Assembly (NCBI GenBank): GCA_003150395.1
Contig: QAMI01000049.1
Coordinates: forward strand, 30,761 to 57,703
Reading direction: 5' to 3'
Length of the DNA: 26,943 nt
Source: Candidatus Gastranaerophilales bacterium
GTDB lineage: Bacteria; Cyanobacteriota; Vampirovibrionia; Gastranaerophilales; Gastranaerophilaceae
In this document: piece by piece, positions 14,050 through 20,786 of the stretch
Numbering within the stretch: the first letter of the stretch is position 1
Layout: every line of letters begins with the position of its first letter
Position numbers and translations under genes: made by a program
Notes under the pieces: model-generated
What the model was told of the DNA's origin: nothing
Seen by the model: the letters and a program-made list of their open reading frames with translations, nothing else
Databases searched by the model: none

Positions 14050-14777
14050 ATGAATAAAGGATTTTACGGGGGGGGGGGCACCCGAAATTAGCTCCTGGCA
14101 GAAGTTTTCAAAAAGGATTTACTTTGGCAGAAGTCCTAATAACTCTGGGGCTTATCGGGATTGTTGCTGCAATGACTCTGCCCAGTCTTGTCAACAATGC
14201 TAGAAATAAGCAGCTTGAGGCTGCTTTAAAGAAAAATTATTCTGTTTTAAGTCAGGCGTTGGAAATGTATCAGGCCGAAACCGGTGAAAGGTTTAAACCT
14301 GTTGAGCCAGTTGTAGACACAAAAAAAATCCTAATGAAATATCTCAATGTAATTCAAGATTGCGGTAGAGGCACTGGTGATGCCGATAAAGCCTGTATTC
14401 CGAATTTTGGTGACGGTGATGAGCGTAATTCAAAACTTTATAAGAATTATAATGCAACGAATCCTGTTAACTTAACAATAATTGATGATGGACAGTTTGT
14501 TGTAAATGACAGCGCTCTTTGGCTGATGAATGCAAGCGGGGCATATATTACTATTGATGTGAATGGTTATAATAAAAATCCAAATCGTTCCGGGCATGAT
14601 TTGTTTATGTTTGAAATAGATGAAAATGGCAAACTTCTTCCAATGGGCGCCAAGGGAACACGCTATGCAGATGAAAATTTATATTGTTCTCTAACTTCCA
14701 GATATGAAACTAACGGATACGGCTGTACATTTAAGGCTTTAACTGATAAGACTTATTTTAAAAATCTTCCAAAATAA
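14050..14777 (+). CDS. Prepilin, frame interrupted at a G11 tract (phase-OFF-like)
   Basis: The ATG at 14050 has an AGGAG site and a strong promoter but reads MNKGFYGGGGTRN and stops at 14089-14091. The long frame, open from 14058 to 14777, encodes QKG|FTLAEVLITLGLIGIVAAM, a classic prepilin cleavage site with Glu5 and membrane helix. The two frames meet in a run of 11 G (14068-14078); 12 or 9 G would fuse them into one prepilin (242 or 241 residues). No in-frame ATG, GTG or TTG lies between the tract and the cleavage site, so as written the product cannot carry a normal prepilin leader. The mature part is intact and ends NGYGCTFKAL...KNLPK, like the prepilin at 2647, and contains the DVNGYNKNPNRSGHD motif. 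A sequencing or assembly error in the homopolymer is the main alternative to phase variation. Confidence 0.8.
14068..14078 (+). repeat. Poly-G homopolymer tract (G11) inside the prepilin leader
   Basis: Eleven consecutive G residues lie 18 bases inside the coding sequence of the third prepilin. No comparable G/C run exists elsewhere in this AT-rich window. Tracts of this length are typical slipped-strand contingency loci. Confidence 0.9.
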
Positions 14778-14808
14778 TTTGTCTGAAAATTTTGATTAAA
14801 TCTTTTCG

Positions 14809-14817
14809 TGTTATAAT
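14809..14817 (+). promoter_or_regulatory. Extended -10 promoter, leaderless proBA start
   Basis: TGT-TATAAT, then six bases, then the proB ATG, with no ribosome binding site. The -35 is poor (TTTTGA at 16 bp), as expected for an extended -10 promoter. Confidence 0.55.
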
Positions 14818-14823
14818 CGGCTT

Positions 14824-15966
14824 ATGGACAGAAAAGAATTTATCAACGCAAAACGTATTGTCGTAAAACTTGGCACTAATATTTTGAGAAACAGTGAGGG
14901 CTATGTTTCCTTACCGCGCGTATTTTCATTTATTGAAGATATGGCCTCGCTTGTGAAGGCAGGCAAAGAAGTTATTTTAATCACTTCCGGGGCGGTTGGT
15001 TTGGGAAGAAAACGGCTCGGACTTGAAGGCACAACAGGTACGGCTTTGAAGCAGGCGTGTGCTGCAATCGGGCAGGGTAAATTAATGTCGATTTATGAAG
15101 GCGGGTTTGATACTTACGGGCTTGTGGCTGCTCAAATCCTTTTGACAGAAGACGATTTTTCAATCCGTACCAGATATCTAAGTTTAAGAACAACCCTGAA
15201 TAAACTTCTTGAGCTTGGCGCGGTTCCTGTAATCAACCAGAATGACACAGTTTCCAATATTGAAGTTGATCCAAGATATGAGCATATGCAGGTTTGTTTT
15301 TCTGATAACGATAAGCTTTCAGCACTGGTCGCAAGTGAACTGGATGCTGATTTACTTCTTATTCTTTCTGATATTGACGGTCTTTATGAGGAAAATCCTA
15401 AAGAGAATCCGAATGCTAAGCTTATTAATGTTGTTGAGGAAGTTACAGACGAAATTATGGCGCTTGGAAGTGATGCTTCAGATGGCGGCCGTGGCGGTAT
15501 GAGAACTAAGCTTAAAGCCGCAAGACTTGTGACTCGTTTTGGAGGAAAGGTCTTAATCGCAAACGGAAAAATTCCTTATGTAATTAATAAAATTTTTGCC
15601 GGGGAAGAAATTGGAACAATGTTTCTACCTCAAACTCAAGGATTGTCGGATAAAAAGCGCTGGATTGGTTATGCCACAAATATTATCGGGAAAATCGTTG
15701 TAAACTCAGGTGCAAAAAAGGCTTTGGTCGAAAAAGAAAAGAGTCTTCTGCCAATTGGTGTGGTTGATGTTGTGCATGAATTTAATAAGGGTGATGTAAT
15801 TTCTATTGTGGATGAAAATGACAGTGAATTCGCACGCGGAATTGTGAATTACGACTCTGTAGCCTGCCGCAAAGTTATCGGAAGCCATTCGGACGACATT
15901 ATAAAAATTCTTGGGTTTAAAAATTACGACGCGATTATTACTCGTGATAATATTACGATTTTATAA
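14824..15966 (+). CDS. proB: Glutamate 5-kinase
   Basis: ProB phosphorylates glutamate to gamma-glutamyl phosphate with ATP, the first step of proline synthesis, and is usually feedback-inhibited by proline. The 380 residues comprise an amino-acid-kinase domain (about 1-265) and a C-terminal PUA domain (about 285-370). Family motifs are RIVVKLGTN at the N-terminus, LITSGAVGLGRKRLG, VINQNDTVS, FSDNDKLSALVA, LLLILSDIDGLY and GGRGGMRTKLKAA. The ATG lies six bases after an extended -10, implying a leaderless message. proA follows after nine bases with its own AAGGAG, forming a proBA operon. A third gene, proC, is not next to it. Confidence 0.96.
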   Translation: MDRKEFINAKRIVVKLGTNILRNSEGYVSLPRVFSFIEDMASLVKAGKEVILITSGAVGLGRKRLGLEGTTGTALKQACAAIGQGKLMSIYEGGFDTYGLVAAQILLTEDDFSIRTRYLSLRTTLNKLLELGAVPVINQNDTVSNIEVDPRYEHMQVCFSDNDKLSALVASELDADLLLILSDIDGLYEENPKENPNAKLINVVEEVTDEIMALGSDASDGGRGGMRTKLKAARLVTRFGGKVLIANGKIPYVINKIFAGEEIGTMFLPQTQGLSDKKRWIGYATNIIGKIVVNSGAKKALVEKEKSLLPIGVVDVVHEFNKGDVISIVDENDSEFARGIVNYDSVACRKVIGSHSDDIIKILGFKNYDAIITRDNITIL

Positions 15967-15975
15967 GGAGTTTCA

Positions 15976-17229
15976 ATGAACGATTTTATAGAAATTGCTA
16001 AAAAAGCAAAAGATGCATCTTTGAAAACCGCTTCTTTAAGCGAAGAAATTAAAAACAATGCCTTAATTTCGATTGCTGACGCGATTGAGAATGCAAAAGA
16101 TGAGATTTTTAAAGCAAACAAAATTGATTTGGCTTTGGCCGAACCGCTTGTTAATAAAGGTGAACTTTCCAAAGCAACTTTTAACCGTCTGAAACTCGAC
16201 GAAAATAAAATGCGTGATATGATTGCAGGAATTCGTGAGATTGCGAAACTTCCGGATCCTGTTAATAAAAAACTTTTAGTCAGAGAACTTGATGAAGATC
16301 TAACGCTTTACAAAGTTTCTTGTCCCATCGGGGTTTTGGGAATAATCTTTGAGGCGCGTCCTGATGTGATTTCGCAGATTTCGTCGCTTGCAATAAAATC
16401 TTCAAACGCAGTGATTTTGAAAGGCGGAAAGGAAACAACAAATACAAATCGCGAAATTTTAAATGTAATTAATCAGGCACTTGATAAGATTGAGGGTTTT
16501 CCGAAAAACGTAATCCAGCAAGTGTTTTCGCGTGAAGATGTCGCAGAAATGCTAAAATGTGACGGCTATATAAACCTGATAATCCCGCGCGGTGGAAACA
16601 GCCTTGTGAAATTTATCAAAGAAAATACAAAAATTCCGGTTCTCGGGCATGCAGATGGGATTTGTCACATTTTTGTAGATGAAAGTGCAGATTTGCTTAC
16701 TGCCGAAAAGATTATAGTTGATGCCAAAACCCAATATCCGAGTGCTTGCAACAGTGTTGAAACACTTTTAATTCATGAAAATTTTTCGAAAAAAGACGAA
16801 CTTCTTGCAGCATTGCAGCTTGAAGAAATAAAACTTATTGATAACCCCGAAAGCTGGGCCCATGAGTACGGTGACAAAATTCTTGCTTTCAAAACAGTTG
16901 TGGATGTGAATGATGCAATTGAGCATATTAACAAATACGGTTCCGGACACACAGATTGTATTATTACGACAAGTATTGAAAATGCTGAAAAATTTATGAA
17001 TGAAGTGGATTCAGCGGGCGTTTATTTTAATGCATCAACTCGTTTTGCGGACGGTTTTCGCTATGGTTTTGGCGCGGAGGTCGGAATTTCAACAAACAAA
17101 ACTCATGCGCGCGGACCGGTAGGACTTGAAGGGCTTACAATTTATAAATACAAACTAATCGGCCAGGGGCATGTTGTGTCAGATTACGTTGAGGGGAGAA
17201 AACGTTTTCACCACAAGGATTTAATGTAA
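15976..17229 (+). CDS. proA: Gamma-glutamyl phosphate reductase
   Basis: ProA reduces gamma-glutamyl phosphate to glutamate-5-semialdehyde with NADPH, the second step of proline synthesis, receiving its unstable substrate from ProB. The 417 residues match the family length. The aldehyde-dehydrogenase-like fold is marked by PIGVLGIIFEARPDV (117-131), ILKGGKETTNTN (147-158), IIPRGGNSLV (202-211), and the catalytic Cys258 in QYPSACNSVETLL. Late landmarks are SGHTDCIIT, STRFADGFRYGFGAEVGIST and HARGPVGLEGLT. AAGGAG precedes the ATG, nine bases after the proB stop. The stop lies 21 bases before the end of the convergent diguanylate cyclase gene, with only a minimal GTGAA/TTCAC palindrome in between. 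Confidence 0.97.
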   Translation: MNDFIEIAKKAKDASLKTASLSEEIKNNALISIADAIENAKDEIFKANKIDLALAEPLVNKGELSKATFNRLKLDENKMRDMIAGIREIAKLPDPVNKKLLVRELDEDLTLYKVSCPIGVLGIIFEARPDVISQISSLAIKSSNAVILKGGKETTNTNREILNVINQALDKIEGFPKNVIQQVFSREDVAEMLKCDGYINLIIPRGGNSLVKFIKENTKIPVLGHADGICHIFVDESADLLTAEKIIVDAKTQYPSACNSVETLLIHENFSKKDELLAALQLEEIKLIDNPESWAHEYGDKILAFKTVVDVNDAIEHINKYGSGHTDCIITTSIENAEKFMNEVDSAGVYFNASTRFADGFRYGFGAEVGISTNKTHARGPVGLEGLTIYKYKLIGQGHVVSDYVEGRKRFHHKDLM

Positions 17230-17250
17230 ATTTTGCCCGTGAAATTCACA

Positions 17251-17922
17251 TTATAAATCAGAACTTGTAACAACTCGGTTTCTTCCAAGTTCTTTTGCAG
17301 CATAAAGCGCTTTGTCAGCATTTTGCAGCAAATCTTCCGCGGTTGTATGTTCCTTCTCCAACCCTTCAACACCAATGCTTACCGTAACTTTAAATCCGTT
17401 GCTGTCGTAGTTGAATGGATAATCTTCTATGGTTTTTCTTAACCTTTCAAGCGGAATTATTGCTTTTTCAAGCGGAGTTTCCGTAAGCAGTATAACTATT
17501 TCTTCTCCGCCGTATCTGAAAACAATATCAGTTTTCCTAAATGTTTGTAATGTCATATAGGCAATCTCTTTCAGCACATAATCACCGCAAAGATGTCCGT
17601 ATGTGTCATTGATTTTTTTGAAAAAATCAACGTCAAGAACGGCAAGGCTCAAATCGTTCGAATACCTTTGTGCACGTAAAAATTCCCGCTCAAGAGTGTT
17701 TTCAAAGTGGCGGCGGTTATACAAACCTGTCAAAGCGTCAGTTACCGACATATATTTTGTTTGTGTATACATAAAATTGATTTTTTTGATTACATCCATC
17801 TTGTTGGTTTCCGAAATCGGAAAACTTTTGATAATTTCTTCAATGTTAGACTGGATTTCATCAAGTATTTCAGGCGATAAATCAAAACCCCCGGGAGTTC
17901 CCATTGTATTGTCCATAATCAT
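17251..17922 (-). CDS. Soluble GGDEF diguanylate cyclase
   Basis: The protein makes cyclic di-GMP from two GTP. Residues after about 55 form a complete GGDEF domain: DALTGLYNRRHFE, DVDFFKKINDTYGHLCGD, then the signature RYGGEEIVILL (GGEEI, an active variant) and SIGV...NADKALYAAK. An RKTD sequence exactly five residues before GGEEI is a product-inhibition I-site (RxxD). The N-terminal ~55 residues are helical, without a recognised sensor or membrane segment. The start is uncertain: the frame also has a TTG at 17931 and an ATG at 17916. The ATG at 17922 is chosen because the promoter's -10 would place the transcript start near 17930. It is divergent from the HD-domain gene, with the two promoters only a few dozen bases apart. 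In this flagellated organism a motile/sessile switch role is plausible. Confidence 0.9.
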   Translation of the reverse strand: MIMDNTMGTPGGFDLSPEILDEIQSNIEEIIKSFPISETNKMDVIKKINFMYTQTKYMSVTDALTGLYNRRHFENTLEREFLRAQRYSNDLSLAVLDVDFFKKINDTYGHLCGDYVLKEIAYMTLQTFRKTDIVFRYGGEEIVILLTETPLEKAIIPLERLRKTIEDYPFNYDSNGFKVTVSIGVEGLEKEHTTAEDLLQNADKALYAAKELGRNRVVTSSDL

Positions 17923-17936
17923 ACCTACCAAGATTT

Positions 17937-17945
17937 ATTATATCA
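17937..17945 (-). promoter_or_regulatory. Extended -10 of the diguanylate cyclase gene
   Basis: Minus strand TGA-TATAAT lies directly upstream of the start codon region. It sits almost back to back with the promoter of the divergent HD gene. Confidence 0.5.
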
Positions 17946-17951
17946 TAAAAA

Positions 17952-17980
17952 TTGTGTTGCTGAAATTTTTATGATAAAGT
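17952..17980 (+). promoter_or_regulatory. Promoter of the HD-domain gene, leaderless
   Basis: TTGTGT, a 17-bp spacer ending in TGA, then TAAAGT, followed by seven bases and the ATG at 17988. No ribosome binding site is present. Confidence 0.5.
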
Positions 17981-17987
17981 TTCGGAT

Positions 17988-18578
17988 ATGAAATTATCTG
18001 CAGAAGAAATGCTGGAAAAATTTTCAAAAGACGCTTCACATCCGCATGAAGTAAGAAGACTTGCAATGATGATTTTTGATGAGGTAAGCGAAAAGGTTTT
18101 TGAGATGCCGCAAAGCTGGCGTAAAATTCTTGAAAGTGCGGCACTTTTGCATGATATCGGATACTATATTGATTCAAAAGGGCATAACAAATATTCTCAA
18201 AAATTGGTTTTAGAACATGGCTTGAGAGGTTTTGACGGCCGTGAAACAGCATATGCCGCTTGTATTTGCAGATTTCACCGCGGCGGTCTCCCGGACAAAG
18301 AAAAGCACGAAATTTATTCGGACTGTGACAAAAAAGAGAGAAAAATGATAAAACGCCTCGGCGGTATCCTGAAACTTGCTGATGGCTTGGATAGAGCGCA
18401 TATGGCGCTTATTAAAAAAATTAAAATTAATTATGATGAAGACAATAACATTGTCGAATTTTATTTAACTCCGAACACACCGGATTATTATCCAGATATA
18501 ACTTCTGCAATCCGAAAGCGCGATTTGTTCGAGATAGGATTCAAAACACAGGCAGTGATAAAGTTTTCGAGAGTATAA
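17988..18578 (+). CDS. Stand-alone HD-domain protein resembling the Ppx/GppA C-terminal domain
   Basis: The 196-residue protein carries an HD metal-dependent phosphohydrolase core. The putative ligands are H20 in HPHEVRRLA, H55-D56 in AALLHDIGYY and D132 in KLADGLDRAH. The order and spacing, including the GHNKYSQKLVLEHGLRGF and CRFHRGGLP segments, resemble the C-terminal HD domain of exopolyphosphatase/guanosine pentaphosphatase (Ppx/GppA), but the actin-like catalytic N-terminal domains are missing. It could act on a nucleotide or polyphosphate-related substrate, or only bind one. It is divergent from the diguanylate cyclase and starts without a ribosome binding site right after an extended -10 element. 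Substrate unknown; HD fold confident. Confidence 0.85.
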   Translation: MKLSAEEMLEKFSKDASHPHEVRRLAMMIFDEVSEKVFEMPQSWRKILESAALLHDIGYYIDSKGHNKYSQKLVLEHGLRGFDGRETAYAACICRFHRGGLPDKEKHEIYSDCDKKERKMIKRLGGILKLADGLDRAHMALIKKIKINYDEDNNIVEFYLTPNTPDYYPDITSAIRKRDLFEIGFKTQAVIKFSRV

Positions 18579-18660
18579 CATATTGTAAAAATTTGTAACA
18601 AAATTTCCTAAAATTGTAACATTTCTTCATGAAAAATACTTTATATATATAAGGGAAAAA

Positions 18661-18702
18661 ATGAAAGGATTACGAAAGCCTAAATTATTTAGACAATCGT
18701 AA
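18661..18702 (+). other. Structured 5' leader with nested hairpin and a 13-codon ORF
   Basis: TTACGA (18670-18675) and TCGTAA (18697-18702) pair perfectly, and inside them CTAAA and TTTAG form a second stem with a TTA loop. The same stretch can be read as an ATG-initiated 13-codon ORF (MKGLRKPKLFRQS) after AAGGGA. It ends 14 bases before the ATG of the 94-aa gene. It may be a regulatory leader; no known riboswitch consensus fits. Confidence 0.35.
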
Positions 18703-18716
18703 GCAGCGGTGGAAAA

Positions 18717-19001
18717 ATGAGTTTTGATGTAAATGTTTTGAGCGTCAAGCCTGTAATCAGAGAAGCCGCAAACATGAACAACGATGGCGGCGGCGGAAAT
18801 TTGGGATACATGCAGCGCGAAAAAAATGGTGAAGAAAAAGAAAAAAAATATTTAGATGAAAGTATTTTTGAAAAGAAAAATGAATCAGATTTGTTTGTGA
18901 GCAAAAAAGAAATAGAAGTTCCGGAAGAATACAAATTCAATCTGAAAAATCTTATTTCAAAGCTAATCAAAAAAATAAAAAGAATTTTTAAAAATATTTA
19001 G
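18717..19001 (+). CDS. 94-aa highly charged protein, unknown
   Basis: A small hydrophilic protein rich in Lys and Glu. It has a Gly-rich spot near residue 23 (NNDGGGGNLG), a central acidic/basic mixed stretch (KNGEEKEKKYLDES) and a C-terminal amphipathic basic helix (NLKNLISKLIKKIKRIFKNI) that could bind membrane or nucleic acid. There is no signal peptide. I do not recognise a family. The start has only a weak GGTGG site and follows a structured leader. It ends 41 bases before the preferred start of the alpha/beta hydrolase, so the two may be transcribed together. The upstream region (18579-18660) has three TTGTAA copies and a TA-rich -10-like stretch. Confidence 0.55.
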   Translation: MSFDVNVLSVKPVIREAANMNNDGGGGNLGYMQREKNGEEKEKKYLDESIFEKKNESDLFVSKKEIEVPEEYKFNLKNLISKLIKKIKRIFKNI

Positions 19002-19042
19002 TTATGTTTACACAAACCAAAATTCGTGAAATAATTTTGGTT

Positions 19043-19762
19043 ATGGAAGAGCTTTTTTTAAATACAAAAGACAATGTAAAAATAGCTTTAAATTGGTACA
19101 ACACCGGCCATAAATCTGTGATAATCATTTGTCCGGGATGGTTTATGACAAAAGACAGCAAGGCATTTTCGTTTCTTGCTGAGAAATTTTCAGAGAAACT
19201 TGATGTTATTGTTATGGATTTTCGAGGTCATGGCAGAAGTTCCGGATTTTATACTTTTACATCAAAAGAGCTTTTTGATTTGGAAACTGTAGTTGATTTT
19301 GCAAAAAAACATTATGAAAAAGTTTTTCTTATAGGATTTTCTCTAGGCGGCGGGCTTGTCATCCTTCATAGCGCTAAAAATAATAATGTTGATAAAATTA
19401 TAGCGGTGTCTCCCCCGGCAGATTTTTATAAAATTGAGAATTGCATGTGGCACCCGAATGCTTGGATTCCGACTTTCAAAAAGTTTGAACCGAAACGCTG
19501 GGTTTCTGTCAGGCCGTCTCTTGTAATTCACAAGAAAAGGAAACCCTTAGATGTCGTTGAGAAAATAACAGTTCCGACTCTATTTATTGCTGGCCGGCGC
19601 GATGTAACGGTCAGGCCGTGGCATACGGAACTTTTATATCAAAAAGCCGTTTGTGAAAAGAAACTTGAGATTTTTGAAAACGGAATTCACGCTGAGGATT
19701 TATTTCTAGATGAGCCGGAGCGGTTTGTAAAAATGTGCCTGGATTGGGTTGAACAAGGTTAA
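19043..19762 (+). CDS. Alpha/beta hydrolase (serine esterase/peptidase-like)
   Basis: A single-domain cytoplasmic alpha/beta hydrolase of 239 residues from this start. The nucleophile elbow is GFSLGG (Ser at about residue 100), the oxyanion-side motif is CPGWFM, and the segment MDFRGHGRSSG is typical of the fold. The acid is probably Asp in AGRRDVTV and the base His in ENGIHAEDLF. The substrate is unknown; the family includes esterases, acyl-transferases and peptidases. An upstream in-frame ATG at 19004 would add MFTQTKIREIILV. Neither start has a ribosome binding site. The later one is preferred because a weak extended -10 (TGA-AATAAT) ends seven bases before it, as for other leaderless genes here. 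It converges on the xer gene, with six bases between stops. Confidence 0.85.
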   Translation: MEELFLNTKDNVKIALNWYNTGHKSVIIICPGWFMTKDSKAFSFLAEKFSEKLDVIVMDFRGHGRSSGFYTFTSKELFDLETVVDFAKKHYEKVFLIGFSLGGGLVILHSAKNNNVDKIIAVSPPADFYKIENCMWHPNAWIPTFKKFEPKRWVSVRPSLVIHKKRKPLDVVEKITVPTLFIAGRRDVTVRPWHTELLYQKAVCEKKLEIFENGIHAEDLFLDEPERFVKMCLDWVEQG

Positions 19763-19768
19763 TAAAAT

Positions 19769-20686
19769 TCACGCTCTTGGATGTGCTTCGTTGTATACTT
19801 CTTTCAAATGCTGGGTTGAAACGTGCGTGTAAATCTGTGTGTTTGAAATACTTGCGTGACCCAAAAGCTCCTGCACTACACGCAAATCAGCGCCGTTTTC
19901 AATCAAATGCGTTGCAAAGCTGTGGCGGAATACGTGCGGCGTTACTTTTTTCGGCAATGCAATTTTTTCAACAACATCATTTATAACATTTCTGATAGTT
20001 TTTGTTTGGAGACGGTAGCCCGTGTTGTTTATGAAAACAGGTGAACTTTCTGTCGGATTTTCAAGCGGAAAACCTTTTGGAATTAGCGGACGCGCTGTCT
20101 CAATATATCTTTCAAGATAGGATTTTGCGCGGTCAGTAACAAGAATTATGCGTTCCTTCGCCCCTTTACCAAAAACTCGTATTTCGTTATTGTTGAGGTT
20201 TAAATCGCCGAAATTTAGTCCGCTTAATTCAGACACTCGCATTCCTGTTGCCCATAAAAGTTCTAAAATCGCGCGGTTTCTATATCCGGCCGGCGTGTCA
20301 ATTTTAACATTATTCAAAATGCTTTCTACTTCATTTGGTGTAAGAAATTTGGGCAGTGTTTTCCCCCGTTTGGGGGATATTAAATTCATCGCAGGATTGG
20401 AATCAACCTTGCGTTCGCGGTATAAAAATTTGTAAAAAGTCCGTATTGACGCGATTTTTCTTGCAATTGTAGTTTTTTTATAATTAAACCGCTGAATGAA
20501 ATGCAGGTATTCTCTAACTTTAGAAAAGTTCACATCTTCGCAAGACTGCTCTCCCATCCACAGTAAAAATCCTAAAACGTCTGAATAATAGGCTTTTGCG
20601 GTATGTTGCGAGAAGTTTTTCTCGATAATTATATACGATTTAAAGTCCTCTAAATCCTGTTTTGAATGTGAATTTAAACCCATCAT
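19769..20686 (-). CDS. xerC: Tyrosine recombinase XerC/XerD
   Basis: The 305-residue site-specific recombinase is the type that resolves chromosome dimers at dif before division. It has an N-terminal SAM-like DNA-binding domain (about 10-95) and a catalytic domain with the full set R150 (TGMRVSEL), K174 (GKGAKERI), H251 and R254 (HVFRHSFATHL), H277 (LLGHASI) and the nucleophile Y286 (TQIYTHV). The length and the absence of phage or transposon neighbours favour the housekeeping Xer protein over an integrase. Whether it is XerC or XerD cannot be settled here. Two ATG codons open the gene; the second (20683) is slightly better spaced from AAGG. No dif-like site was found in the window. Confidence 0.92.
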   Translation of the reverse strand: MMGLNSHSKQDLEDFKSYIIIEKNFSQHTAKAYYSDVLGFLLWMGEQSCEDVNFSKVREYLHFIQRFNYKKTTIARKIASIRTFYKFLYRERKVDSNPAMNLISPKRGKTLPKFLTPNEVESILNNVKIDTPAGYRNRAILELLWATGMRVSELSGLNFGDLNLNNNEIRVFGKGAKERIILVTDRAKSYLERYIETARPLIPKGFPLENPTESSPVFINNTGYRLQTKTIRNVINDVVEKIALPKKVTPHVFRHSFATHLIENGADLRVVQELLGHASISNTQIYTHVSTQHLKEVYNEAHPRA

Positions 20687-20786
20687 TTACCTTATTGCTT
20701 TTTTATAAAAGATATTATACAATAAGATTAAAAGTTTTAGAATAGTTAAAGGAATTTTTTAAAAATTACGTAAAGTAGGAGAAAAA

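Noticed and set aside
14050..14777. Ordinary decaying pseudogene
   Set aside because: There is only one frame break, exactly at a homopolymer, with an intact promoter, SD and full-length mature domain; phase variation or a sequencing error explains it better.
17239..17250. Terminator between proA and the diguanylate cyclase gene
   Set aside because: Only a GTGAA/TTCAC palindrome with practically no loop and no T-run; too weak to call.
18661..18716. Cyclic-di-GMP (GEMM) riboswitch
   Set aside because: An AAAGCC...CTAA-like string is present, but the first conserved half (GCACAGGGCAAACC-like) and the paired tetraloop/receptor elements are missing.
19769..20686. Phage or integron integrase
   Set aside because: The length, both Xer domains and housekeeping neighbours fit XerC/D; no attachment site, cargo or phage genes are near, and no dif site was found.
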